Shown in pieces: positions 8,471-16,346 of a DNA stretch of 64,000 nucleotides. The notes below the pieces were generated by a model, which saw nothing but the letters and a program-made list of their open reading frames with translations, ran no database searches and was not told where the DNA came from. Position numbers and translations under genes: made by a program. The DNA is taken from NCBI GenBank assembly GCA_003213625.1, contig QCMT01000001.1, positions 305,568 through 369,567 on the forward strand, given 5' to 3'. Origin of the DNA: OCS155 cluster bacterium AG-422-J23. GTDB lineage: Bacteria; Actinomycetota; Acidimicrobiia; Actinomarinales; Actinomarinaceae. Positions within the stretch are counted from its first letter, which is position 1. Each line of letters begins with the position of its first letter.

Positions 8471-9148
8471 TTAAAAATCCAATACTGATAATTCTAGTAT
8501 GTCGCCATTCTTGAAAGATTGCTCATCTTTCTTGTGCATTATATGTACTTGTTGGTCTCCAATAATTTCTAACTTGTCACCATTGAGTACGAGATAAGTA
8601 TTCATTTCTAATCCAAGAATTTTATACTTTGATTTATGAATCTGTTTAGAGGAGGTAAGTATTGCTTTGTACAGTACCTCATTCCAGTGAGGTAAAACCA
8701 TAGAGTTTTTAAAAAAACCAAAACCTTTACCCTTATTCATTTTCTCACCCATAATCATTGCTCCTGCACTACAGCCAGCCAGAATGCCACCTTTATTATG
8801 AATAGCTAATATTTTTTCTAGAGCTAAAGAATTGCTAAGTGTCTCATAAAGATGATTCGGGTTTCCACCGGAAAAATAAATAAAATTTGCTTTATCGATC
8901 TCAGCTATTGTCTCAGGTTTGTCGTAATCGGTAACATTAAGAGCTTTTATAGATTTGTGTTGTACACCTAATTTATCAAAATGTTCATCAGCTAAATTAA
9001 GCCAATATTGGATTCTCTCTTCACTCTCAAGACCTGCTGCAGTGGGAAAAGACAAAACATATGGCTTTTGATCTAATTTATCTAATAACACTTTGTCATA
9101 AGGACGTATAGTGTCTAAATATTCTCCGGCACCAGTAATAGCAATCAT
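8471..9148 (-). CDS. Peptidase S51 / cyanophycinase-like (class I glutamine amidotransferase fold) protein
   Basis: A 225-residue protein with the S51 nucleophile elbow GCSAGAM, Ser127 being the predicted catalytic serine, and the preceding FSGGNPNHL block seen in peptidase E and cyanophycinase-like proteins. These enzymes cleave Asp- or Glu-linked dipeptides or isopeptides; the substrate here is unknown. The ATG at 9148 is chosen because the longer frame (to 9274) runs through the two upstream tRNA genes and encodes nonsense. It lies directly behind tRNA-Gly and tRNA-Cys on the same strand and may be cotranscribed with them. Confidence 0.8.
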   Translation of the reverse strand: MIAITGAGEYLDTIRPYDKVLLDKLDQKPYVLSFPTAAGLESEERIQYWLNLADEHFDKLGVQHKSIKALNVTDYDKPETIAEIDKANFIYFSGGNPNHLYETLSNSLALEKILAIHNKGGILAGCSAGAMIMGEKMNKGKGFGFFKNSMVLPHWNEVLYKAILTSSKQIHKSKYKILGLEMNTYLVLNGDKLEIIGDQQVHIMHKKDEQSFKNGDILELSVLDF

Positions 9149-9157
9149 ATTTATTTG

Positions 9158-9228
9158 AGGCGACGACCGGAATCGAACCGGTGTACAAGGTTTTGCAGAC
9201 CTCTGCGTAGCCACTCCGCCACGTCGCC
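9158..9228 (-). tRNA. tRNA-Cys (anticodon GCA)
   Basis: The minus-strand cloverleaf has acceptor GGCGACG/CGTCGCC and U73, as expected for cysteine tRNA. The anticodon loop is CTGCAAA (GCA at 34-36, U33 present), and the T arm is ACCGG-TTCGATT-CCGGT. It is 71 nt with no encoded CCA, and lies 4 bases downstream of tRNA-Gly. Confidence 0.95.
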
Positions 9229-9232
9229 AGTG

Positions 9233-9305
9233 AGCGGAAGACGGGGTTCGAACCCGCGGCCTTAACCTTGGCAAGGTTACGCTCTACCAGCTGAGCTACT
9301 TCCGC
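9233..9305 (-). tRNA. tRNA-Gly (anticodon GCC)
   Basis: The minus-strand cloverleaf has acceptor GCGGAAG/CTTCCGC and U73, D arm GCTC...GAGC, anticodon stem TAACC/GGTTA with loop TTGCCAA (GCC), and T arm CGGG-TTCGAAC-CCCG. It is 73 nt with no encoded CCA. First gene of the tRNA-Gly, tRNA-Cys pair. Confidence 0.95.
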
Positions 9306-9348
9306 AATAAATTAATAATAGTTTATATCTGAGTTTTTTAAAAAGAAA

Positions 9349-9786
9349 TTAATCAGTGGATCCAAAACCACCAGATGATCTATCTGTCTCTGGCAATGAA
9401 TCGACTACTTTAAAATCAACACCATGTGTATTAACAAGAACGAGTTGAGCAATTCTATCTCCAGCTTTAATATCGTAATCATTGTTTCCATAGTTCATTA
9501 AGGGGACTAATAGTTCACCTGTATATCCTGGATCAATTAATCCAGGACTATTTATAAGGGTAATTTTGTGTTTCGTTGATAGTCCAGATCGTGGTAAAAC
9601 AAAACCTGCACATTGTTGTGGAAGACTTATTCCAATACCAGTATTGACGAGAGTGACTTCATTAGATTTTAATGTGACGTCATTAGAGGAACTTATGTCA
9701 TATCCGATATCAGACGCATGCTTTTGTGAAGGTACTTTTCCATTTGGGCTTATAAGTTGTATTTCTATCTCAATATTTTTTTTCAA
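9349..9786 (-). CDS. dut: Deoxyuridine 5'-triphosphate nucleotidohydrolase
   Basis: A 145-residue trimeric dUTPase that hydrolyses dUTP to dUMP and pyrophosphate, keeping uracil out of DNA and supplying thymidylate synthesis. All five family motifs are visible: SDIGYDISS (1), PRSGLS (2), GLIDPGYTGEL with the catalytic Asp (3), GDRIAQLV (4), and the C-terminal RSSGGFGSTD phosphate-binding arm (5). It is divergent from the membrane-protein gene starting at 9803, with only 16 bases between the two start codons, so promoters must lie inside the opposite gene or overlap. Confidence 0.97.
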   Translation of the reverse strand: MKKNIEIEIQLISPNGKVPSQKHASDIGYDISSSNDVTLKSNEVTLVNTGIGISLPQQCAGFVLPRSGLSTKHKITLINSPGLIDPGYTGELLVPLMNYGNNDYDIKAGDRIAQLVLVNTHGVDFKVVDSLPETDRSSGGFGSTD

Positions 9787-9802
9787 TGGTAACCTTTCAT
9801 TG

Positions 9803-10861
9803 ATGAATATTAGAGATTATCTATTTATAAGGAAAGCGAAATCCTCAAATAAAATCAAAATTCTTGATGTACTTGGTTTTGAAGCTGATACAACAATTAT
9901 CCAAACCCCAGACATTATTAAAGAGCTGGACAATTTAAGAATTACCAATGAATTTGAGATGGTAGATGAAGAGATAGAGTCTATAGAAATAGGTCGAGAA
10001 CTTGTAACGACAAAAGAAAATATTTTTGATACACGTGAAATTGAGGAATCTAATCCGGACACTCAGACATTTGTTCCATTAAATATAACTTCACAAATAA
10101 AGAAAATTTGGACAGATTTAGAAATGAGAAGACAGTGGGTTGTTCCTACACTCTTAGTAGTAGCTACAGTAAGCATCATAAGCTTTGTATCAGTGTTTTT
10201 TATTAATATGCGAAATAATAATATTCAAAATGAAACTATTTCTGTCTCAATTACAGAGAATACGAATAATAATATAGGACAAATCCCTCAATTATTAGAT
10301 GTTGCAACTAATCCTTTTTATTCCCGTTATGACGTATCTAATGCAAGTGCAAATTTACAGATTATTGAAACATCTTTACTTCAATATCAAGAAAATTTAG
10401 AAAATAGAGATATTCCAGACTCAGAAACTGTCTTTGCTTCATTGGATAAACTTTTTAATATAGTTAATAAGCTCGATGCATTATTTACTTACAGAATTAT
10501 GCACTCAGAAATCCTTATTTACGATGGTATTCTTCAAATTGATGAAAATACAAATATCGATACACTTGCCGCTGAATTGTCATTAATTGGTGCAAAAAGT
10601 AATTTAAATGGTGAGACATTACCTGATCTAGAAGAATTTAGAGAACATAAAGAACTCGTTAACTCTGCTTTAACTACAGCTCAAGACCTTCATGGCCGAT
10701 TAGTTGCATCTTTAAGAAATAACGAAAATGAAGTTGCTTTAACCTTAATAAGTGCCATCGAACTAAATAAAGAAACAGAAACAGCCTTTTTTAATTCTTC
10801 ATTGAAGATTTTTAACGATAATTATTCGAAAATATTAGAAAATTTAGGAAGTTTACCCTAA
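9803..10861 (+). CDS. Single-span membrane protein with acidic cytoplasmic N-terminus, unknown function
   Basis: A 352-residue protein I do not recognise. Residues 1-108 are charged and probably cytoplasmic. A clear membrane span (WVVPTLLVVATVSIISFVSV) lies at about 112-132, and the rest is predicted extracellular, mostly helical, with regular Leu/Glu/Asn patterns. The start at 9803 is chosen because the same frame extends upstream only as an antisense shadow of dut. The 3' end overlaps the convergent nrdR stop by 4 bases. The single-span layout with an external helical domain recalls sensor or cell-envelope scaffold proteins, but no motif supports a function. Confidence 0.75.
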   Translation: MNIRDYLFIRKAKSSNKIKILDVLGFEADTTIIQTPDIIKELDNLRITNEFEMVDEEIESIEIGRELVTTKENIFDTREIEESNPDTQTFVPLNITSQIKKIWTDLEMRRQWVVPTLLVVATVSIISFVSVFFINMRNNNIQNETISVSITENTNNNIGQIPQLLDVATNPFYSRYDVSNASANLQIIETSLLQYQENLENRDIPDSETVFASLDKLFNIVNKLDALFTYRIMHSEILIYDGILQIDENTNIDTLAAELSLIGAKSNLNGETLPDLEEFREHKELVNSALTTAQDLHGRLVASLRNNENEVALTLISAIELNKETETAFFNSSLKIFNDNYSKILENLGSLP

Positions 10862-11298
10862 TTTAATTCCGCAGCTTCTTTTTCAAAGTCTGAGACAGCT
10901 GAAAATTCCTTATAAACTGATGCAAATCGTAGATATGCTACTTCGTTTATGTCTTTTAAGTGTGAAAGAACAGTTTCACCGATAATTTTGCTTTCAATTT
11001 TTTTCCCATGATTTTTTAGATCTAGATAAATAGTTTCAACAAGGTTTTTTAATTTTTTTTCACTTAATTCTTGTCCTCCAAATGCATTTTCTACACCGTT
11101 AAACAACTTTTCGTATTGAAATTCTTCTAAGTTACCATTTCTTTTCTTTACAATAAGCTCAATTTCTGATTTTTCGTATGTTGTGAACCTTGTATTACAG
11201 GCAGAACACTCTCTACGCCTTCTAATTGCGTCACCGTCAACATTTTTTCTTGAATCTACAACAGCTGTATCTTCTGTGTTGCAAAAAGGACATACCAT
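10858..11298 (-). CDS. nrdR: Transcriptional repressor NrdR
   Basis: A 146-residue NrdR, the ATP/dATP-sensing repressor of ribonucleotide reductase genes. The N-terminal zinc ribbon has Cys3/Cys6 and Cys31/Cys34 with the RRRREC element between them. The ATP-cone domain follows (VKKRNGNLEEFQYEKL onward). Length and order are normal. It lies downstream of the LysM gene and near lexA, an arrangement common in actinobacteria. A sequence resembling an NrdR box overlaps its start codon, which may mean autoregulation. Confidence 0.97.
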   Translation of the reverse strand: MVCPFCNTEDTAVVDSRKNVDGDAIRRRRECSACNTRFTTYEKSEIELIVKKRNGNLEEFQYEKLFNGVENAFGGQELSEKKLKNLVETIYLDLKNHGKKIESKIIGETVLSHLKDINEVAYLRFASVYKEFSAVSDFEKEAAELN

Positions 11299-11307
11299 AT
11301 ATTGTGT
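11292..11307 (-). promoter_or_regulatory. NrdR-box-like sequence overlapping the nrdR start codon
   Basis: On the minus strand the 16 bases read ACACAATATATGGTAT. This matches 14 of 16 positions of the NrdR-box consensus as I remember it (ACACwATATATwGTGT), the first 11 perfectly. It spans the ATG of nrdR. Part of the match is set by the coding sequence, and functional NrdR sites usually come in pairs; only one is seen. Confidence 0.3.
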
Positions 11308-11341
11308 ATTATAGAAATATTGAAAATTTCTAACAAATAAT

Positions 11342-11599
11342 TTAGGGAATTATTAATATCTGATCTTCAAAAATAGCCGAATTGTCAAGATTGTTTAATT
11401 TTTTTGCCTCAAATAAGAAATTTTCAATATCATTTGAATCATACTTTAATGCTATATCCCAAAGGGAGTCACCTTTCTGGACCTGATATGTAATAAGTCC
11501 ATTGTTTGTTGGGATAATTGGGGAATTATTTTTAATTATTGGAGTAGTTATTAGTGAAAATATTGTCAAAAATGTAAATAATATCAACTTTTCTTTCAT
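11342..11599 (-). CDS. LysM domain protein, membrane-anchored or secreted
   Basis: An 85-residue protein with an N-terminal hydrophobic signal or anchor (residues 4-22) and one LysM domain (about residues 37-85: YQVQKGDSLWDIALKY...EDQILIIP). LysM binds peptidoglycan glycan strands, so it should sit at the cell wall. A short LysM protein between lexA and nrdR is a recurrent actinobacterial arrangement. It is divergent from lexA across a 64-base region containing an SOS-box-like palindrome, so it may share control with lexA. Confidence 0.88.
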   Translation of the reverse strand: MKEKLILFTFLTIFSLITTPIIKNNSPIIPTNNGLITYQVQKGDSLWDIALKYDSNDIENFLFEAKKLNNLDNSAIFEDQILIIP

Positions 11600-11637
11600 A
11601 AAAATATATTAAAAACCCACTGTGACACTTTTTTTAT

Positions 11638-11653
11638 TCGAACATATGTACTA
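11638..11653. promoter_or_regulatory. SOS (LexA) box upstream of lexA
   Basis: The sequence TCGAACATATGTACTA matches the actinobacterial/Firmicutes LexA site GAAC-N4-GTTC with a single mismatch (GTAC). It lies 10 bases before the lexA ATG, between lexA and the divergent LysM gene. LexA autorepression is expected; an effect on LysM/nrdR is possible. Confidence 0.7.
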
Positions 11654-11663
11654 ATATATAATT

Positions 11664-12251
11664 ATGGTTTCTGAAAAACAAAAAAATATTTTAAATTTTA
11701 TAAATATATTTATCGAAAAGAATGGATATGCGCCATCAGTAAGAGAAATTTGCGAAGGAGTAGGTCTTAAATCAACAAGCACAGTCCAATATCACCTTGA
11801 AAAACTCATCCAATCGGGATTACTCCAAAAAAACTATAAAAAATCTCGTGCATTGACTGTAAACAACCAACTATCGAATAAAAAAATTCCGATACTAGGA
11901 GAAATTGCTGCAGGGTCTTTACTTATGGCTGAAGAAAACATTATAGGAACTGTGAATTATCCAGATACTGATGAAAAATCTGATCTATTTGCTTTATCAG
12001 TTTCAGGAGATTCGATGATCGATGAGGGAATTCATGAAAAAGATTTAGTTATTATTAATAAAAATGAACCAATTAAAAATGGAGATATAGGTGCATTTCT
12101 TATAAATAATTCAGAAGGTACTATTAAATTTCTCAAAAATATTGAAGGTAGACAATACCTAGTACCTGCAAATAAGAACTATGAAAAAATTCCAGTTAAT
12201 GAAAATATACAACCTATAGGCAAAGTTGTTTCGTTAATTAGAGATATGTAA
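11664..12251 (+). CDS. lexA: SOS repressor LexA
   Basis: A 195-residue LexA. The N-terminal winged helix covers residues 1-70 (YAPSVREICEGVGL...STVQYHLEKL). The self-cleavage site is Ala83-Gly84, the catalytic dyad is Ser117 (SGDSM) and Lys155 (GTIKF). On DNA damage RecA filaments trigger cleavage and release of SOS genes. An SOS-like box lies just upstream. The 3' end overlaps the convergent dapF by 14 bases. A second S24-family protein (umuD) is encoded at 35.7 kb, but only this one carries the LexA-type winged helix. Confidence 0.97.
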   Translation: MVSEKQKNILNFINIFIEKNGYAPSVREICEGVGLKSTSTVQYHLEKLIQSGLLQKNYKKSRALTVNNQLSNKKIPILGEIAAGSLLMAEENIIGTVNYPDTDEKSDLFALSVSGDSMIDEGIHEKDLVIINKNEPIKNGDIGAFLINNSEGTIKFLKNIEGRQYLVPANKNYEKIPVNENIQPIGKVVSLIRDM

Positions 12252-12969
12252 CTTCACCTTTAAGATACAATTTTTCTTTATCATAAGATACTTCGAGCTC
12301 TCCACCAGGATATAAAACGATTGCATTATCATCAACTTTGTTAATTTCTCTTAAATAAGTAAACAAAGCTAAAGCTCCAGAACCACAAGCGTCTGTTTCG
12401 CCAACTCCCCTTTCGTTTACTCTTGCGTAAATAAATTTGCGTTCAACAACTGAAAAGATTTCAATATTTATACCATTAGAAAATAGATCATCTTTTCTGG
12501 CATTTAGTGAAAATTTCTCAAGATCAAATTTTTCTACATCATCGACCTCAACCATAAGATGAGGATTTCCAACTTCACTAGTCGTACATATATAACTATC
12601 AATTTCGATACTCGCACCAGTCGTAGGAATAGGTGCTTCAATTTTTACATAATCGTTTTCTACAAATGCTTTTATATCACCAACTGGAGCTTTAACAATC
12701 AAATTTTTAGTGTCCACTATGTTATTGTCTACTGCAAATTTTGCTGTACAACGCACACCATTTACACATAGTTCAGCAGGAGTTCCATCATTATTAAAAT
12801 AGTGCATTTTCACTGTTGAACTGTCTATACCCTCTACCAATATGACTCCATCAATAGGAAAAAGTGAATCACTTACAATTGAAATAATTTCTATATCTGA
12901 CAAGTCTCGATCGTACTCAGTACATATAAAATCATTCCCTGTTCCTGACATATAAGATTCATTTACCAT
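12238..12969 (-). CDS. dapF: Diaminopimelate epimerase
   Basis: A 243-residue cofactor-independent racemase converting LL- to meso-diaminopimelate for lysine and peptidoglycan synthesis. The two catalytic cysteines are visible: Cys68 in ELCVNGVRC and the later Cys in DACGSGA. The N-terminal SGTGNDF block is typical. It is somewhat shorter than the usual 270-280 residues but keeps both halves of the fold. Its start overlaps the end of miaA by 11 bases. dapA and dapB lie 12 kb away, so the pathway is split across the window. Confidence 0.95.
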   Translation of the reverse strand: MVNESYMSGTGNDFICTEYDRDLSDIEIISIVSDSLFPIDGVILVEGIDSSTVKMHYFNNDGTPAELCVNGVRCTAKFAVDNNIVDTKNLIVKAPVGDIKAFVENDYVKIEAPIPTTGASIEIDSYICTTSEVGNPHLMVEVDDVEKFDLEKFSLNARKDDLFSNGINIEIFSVVERKFIYARVNERGVGETDACGSGALALFTYLREINKVDDNAIVLYPGGELEVSYDKEKLYLKGEVTYL

Positions 12970-13786
12970 CTATAATCGTTTCCATTTCTTTACGAATAAC
13001 TTTTTCATCATCGGTGTCAACAATTTTTATTCTATCTTCTTGTTTAAACCATGTAAGTTGTTTTTTAGCTAACCTGTTAGTTTTTAAATTAATATTTTCT
13101 GCAAGGTCATTACTTAAATTCATTCCAATAGCTTGTAATACAGTTTTAGAAGGATTGGTAATGGAATTCATCTCATCTATGACCCCTTGTTGTATCATTT
13201 CATCAGTTCGTTTACTAATTCTGTTTTTATAATCAGGATGATTCCAAAATATACCAACAATATTTTCTGGTATGTTTATTGGCGGAAAAACATACTTTAC
13301 ATCTTCTAAAATTGAATTCTCAATATTACGTATAAGTCTTCTTTTATTAATTTCAACATCTGGGGTTTTAATTTCATACATTTCATGGAACTTTAGTAAT
13401 TGATCAACATTCAATTGTTCTAATTCAGATCTTATAGCTGGATCAGTAGGTCTAAACTCAAAACTATTAATAAGCGAACGAAAATACAAACCGGTACCAC
13501 CAACAACAAGATAATCTTTTTCAAAGGATTTTTCTGGAATTTCCATCTCGATTAGATAATTGAGATAATCTACAACAGAAAAATTTTGATCAGGTTCAGC
13601 TATATCAAGACCGTAATATAAAACCTGTGATCTCATTACATCATTTGGCTTAGCAGTGAGAATATCCAATCCCTTGTAAACTGCCATTGAATCCAAGGAA
13701 ATTATATCAAAGCTTCTTTCAATAGCAATTTCGTGAGCAAGTCTTGATTTTCCTGATGCAGTAATCCCTGTAAGAAAATAAAGCAA
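12959..13786 (-). CDS. miaA: tRNA dimethylallyltransferase MiaA
   Basis: A 275-residue enzyme adding the dimethylallyl group to N6 of A37 in tRNAs that read UNN codons. The N-terminal P-loop GITASGKSRLA and the DSMAVYKGLDILTAKP block are diagnostic. The RRLIRNIE segment and the C-terminal TWFKQEDR also match. It follows miaB by two bases; MiaB methylthiolates the same base, so these act one after the other. Length is slightly short of the usual 300 residues. Confidence 0.96.
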   Translation of the reverse strand: MLYFLTGITASGKSRLAHEIAIERSFDIISLDSMAVYKGLDILTAKPNDVMRSQVLYYGLDIAEPDQNFSVVDYLNYLIEMEIPEKSFEKDYLVVGGTGLYFRSLINSFEFRPTDPAIRSELEQLNVDQLLKFHEMYEIKTPDVEINKRRLIRNIENSILEDVKYVFPPINIPENIVGIFWNHPDYKNRISKRTDEMIQQGVIDEMNSITNPSKTVLQAIGMNLSNDLAENINLKTNRLAKKQLTWFKQEDRIKIVDTDDEKVIRKEMETIIDGK

Positions 13787-13788
13787 GA

Positions 13789-15162
13789 TTACAAAGTTGC
13801 TTTCAAGAAAAAAGGTGTGGAATCATATATATTCACATTTAAAAGTTTGCCAATATTTTCACTACTAGATTCGAGATGAACTATATGACCACCTTCTATA
13901 CGACCTGTAAGAATATTGTTATCTTTTTTTGAGACTTTCTCTACAAGCATCGTTTGTTTCGTATTTTCGTATCTTTTATACCTTTTTTCGCTGATTTCAG
14001 TTTGTCTAATTTTTAATCTCATAAATCTATCATCTATAATGTCTTTTTCAACAAACTGATCGACATAATCGGATGCAACTGTCCCAGGTCTAGGTGAAAA
14101 TTTAAACATATAAATGAGGTCAAATTCAGCATAATTAACTACATCCATTGTTTGTTGAAAGTCATCCTCGTTTTCACCAGGAAAGCCAACAATAACATCA
14201 GATGATATGGACACGTTAGGAATTAATGATTTAATTAAATCTACTTTTTCAAGGAATCTCTTTTGGTTATAACCTCTATGCATTGAAGATAATATTTTAT
14301 TACTTCCACTTTGGAGTGGAATATGAATTTGATTCGCTACTTTTGGTAAGTCTGCAACGGCTTTTAATGTTTCTATCTTAAAATCTTTGGGATGTGGTGA
14401 TGTAAATCTAATTCGTTCAATACCATCAATTTCGTGGATTTTGTAAAGAAGTTCAGTGAAATATGGTTTTCTCTTATTATTGATCATTAAATCTCTACCG
14501 TAAGAATTTACATTTTGACCAAGTAACGTTATTTCTTTAACTCCGTCATCAGCAAGACTTTTAATTTCATTGATAATGTCTGATGGTCTTCTACTTATCT
14601 CTACACCTCTTACAGAAGGTACGATACAAAATGTACAACTATTATTACAACCGATTTGAATTGTAACAAAGGCACTTACACCTGACTCTCGGACAGCTGC
14701 GATTTCAGTTTCAATATCTGTTGTTTCTTCAATAATCTCTGTTATTGGACCCCAGTCTTCTGCCTGATTGAGTAAATTAATTATCTCTGTCGTATTGTGT
14801 GTCCCAATAACAACGTCTACCCAAGGTGCTCTCTCTCGAACTAATTCCTTATCTTTTTGAGCTGCGCAACCGCCCACAAGTAATCGTCTATTTGGTGCAA
14901 GTGATTTCCATTTTTTTAAATGTCCTAATGTTCCATATAATTTATCATCCGCATTTTCTCTTATAGTGCATGTGTTAACAAAAAGTACATCAGCATTATC
15001 TATATCATCAGATTTTGTCATACCATCATTGTTAAATATTCCAGCTATTTTTTCTGAGTCATGCTCATTCATCTGACAACCAAAAGTTTTTATATGATAT
15101 TTAAGACCATCTCTAGATGCTTTTGGTCGAATTTTATTTTCTATATGTATAGAAGTTTTCAC
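13789..15162 (-). CDS. miaB: tRNA-2-methylthio-N6-dimethylallyladenosine synthase MiaB
   Basis: A 457-residue radical SAM methylthiotransferase. The N-terminal UPF0004 domain has the auxiliary cluster cysteines Cys29 (FGCQMN), Cys65 (NTCTIRE) and Cys99 (GGCAAQ). The radical SAM cluster is Cys172-x3-Cys176-x2-Cys179 (GCNNSCTFC), and a C-terminal TRAM domain ends the protein. It converts i6A37 to ms2i6A37. It sits between recA and miaA; the recX gene that commonly follows recA in actinobacteria is absent. Confidence 0.97.
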   Translation of the reverse strand: MKTSIHIENKIRPKASRDGLKYHIKTFGCQMNEHDSEKIAGIFNNDGMTKSDDIDNADVLFVNTCTIRENADDKLYGTLGHLKKWKSLAPNRRLLVGGCAAQKDKELVRERAPWVDVVIGTHNTTEIINLLNQAEDWGPITEIIEETTDIETEIAAVRESGVSAFVTIQIGCNNSCTFCIVPSVRGVEISRRPSDIINEIKSLADDGVKEITLLGQNVNSYGRDLMINNKRKPYFTELLYKIHEIDGIERIRFTSPHPKDFKIETLKAVADLPKVANQIHIPLQSGSNKILSSMHRGYNQKRFLEKVDLIKSLIPNVSISSDVIVGFPGENEDDFQQTMDVVNYAEFDLIYMFKFSPRPGTVASDYVDQFVEKDIIDDRFMRLKIRQTEISEKRYKRYENTKQTMLVEKVSKKDNNILTGRIEGGHIVHLESSSENIGKLLNVNIYDSTPFFLKATL

Positions 15163-15198
15163 ATAACAAATTATAAAAAAATAATTAGGAAAATTAAG

Positions 15199-16269
15199 TT
15201 ATTTTTTGTTTTTAGTCTCTTCTGCAGATTCATCTTCATTTTCAGTTGTTTCATCTTCAACAACTTCAACTTCATCTGATTCAATAAGACCTACAGCTTT
15301 ATAGACATCTGTCTCTAACTGTAAAGCAAGGTCGGGATTCTCTCTGAGAAAACGCTTAGAATTCTCTTTACCTTGACCAAGTTGTACTTCATCATATGTA
15401 AACCAAGCTCCTGCTTTTCTAGCAATACCGTGCTCTACTGCAACATCTAAAAGGCTACCTTCTCGGGATATACCCTGGCCAAACATAATATCAAATTCTG
15501 CTTCTTTAAATGGTGGAGCAACTTTATTTTTAACAATCTTGGCTCTTACACGGTTACCTATTTGTTCTGGACCAACCTTTAATGTTTCTATTCTTCTAAC
15601 ATCAATTCTTACAGATGAATAGAATTTGAGAGCTCTACCACCACTTGTTGTTTCAGGAGATCCCCACATAACTCCAATTTTTTCACGAATTTGGTTTATA
15701 AAGATCACAGTTGTACCTGATTTATTGATTGAACCAGTTAATTTACGTAAAGCTTGTGACATTAATCGAGCCTGGAGACCAACATGAGTATCACCCATTT
15801 CGCCTTCAATCTCAGCTTTTGGAACTAATGCTGCAACAGAATCAATAACTACTAAATCTACACCTCCAGATTGAATTAACATGTCTGCAATTTCAAGTGC
15901 TTGTTCACCAGTATCTGGTTGAGAAACAAGAAGTTCATCAACATCAACGCCTAATGCTCTCGCATATACCGGATCAAGAGCGTGTTCAGCATCAATAAAT
16001 GCTGCCACACCGCCTGCTTTTTGTGCTTCAGCTGCAACATGGAGGGATAATGTTGTTTTACCTGAAGCTTCAGGTCCATAAATTTCAATTACTCTACCTT
16101 TTGGAACTCCGCCAATGCCTAAAGCTAAATCTATTGAAAGTGCTCCTGTCGAAATAGCTGGTATTTTTTTGATATTATCGGCACCAAGTCTCATCAATGA
16201 ACCTTCACCGAATTGTTTTTCTATTTGATCAAAAACTGTATCTAGTTTTTTTGCCCTGTCTTTATCCAT
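15199..16269 (-). CDS. recA: Recombinase RecA
   Basis: A 356-residue RecA. Walker A is GPEASGKT at residues 65-72, and the L1/L2 region with [17 protein letters not shown] and the Walker [13 protein letters not shown] are clear. The C-terminus is very acidic ([19 protein letters not shown]), as usual. It catalyses homologous strand exchange and activates LexA cleavage. A perfect-core SOS box lies about 60 bases upstream. A good Shine-Dalgarno (aaggag) precedes the ATG. Confidence 0.99.
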   Translation of the reverse strand: MDKDRAKKLDTVFDQIEKQFGEGSLMRLGADNIKKIPAISTGALSIDLALGIGGVPKGRVIEIYGPEASGKTTLSLHVAAEAQKAGGVAAFIDAEHALDPVYARALGVDVDELLVSQPDTGEQALEIADMLIQSGGVDLVVIDSVAALVPKAEIEGEMGDTHVGLQARLMSQALRKLTGSINKSGTTVIFINQIREKIGVMWGSPETTSGGRALKFYSSVRIDVRRIETLKVGPEQIGNRVRAKIVKNKVAPPFKEAEFDIMFGQGISREGSLLDVAVEHGIARKAGAWFTYDEVQLGQGKENSKRFLRENPDLALQLETDVYKAVGLIESDEVEVVEDETTENEDESAEETKNKK

Positions 16270-16330
16270 TTTTTCTCCTTAATTAACAATAATTAATTTT
16301 TATTAAAACATCTATGTAAGACAATTTTAC

Positions 16331-16346
16331 TAGAACATTTGTTCTA
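16331..16346. promoter_or_regulatory. SOS (LexA) box upstream of recA
   Basis: TAGAACATTTGTTCTA is a palindrome with an intact GAAC-N4-GTTC core, the LexA site of actinobacteria and Firmicutes. It lies 61 bases upstream of the recA ATG and its last bases overlap the stop codon of the cinA-like gene. This separates recA control from cinA. Confidence 0.88.

Noticed and set aside
9149..9274. N-terminal extension of the S51 peptidase gene
   Set aside because: The extension is antisense-free but passes through tRNA-Cys and part of tRNA-Gly, giving an Arg/Pro-rich nonsense leader.
9566..9802. Extension of the membrane-protein ORF over dut
   Set aside because: This part is the complement of dut, which has all five dUTPase motifs.
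11657..11662. TATAAT one base before the lexA ATG (also at 38683-38688 before the dehalogenase ATG)
   Set aside because: Too close to the start codon to act as a -10 element for that start; probably chance in AT-rich DNA.
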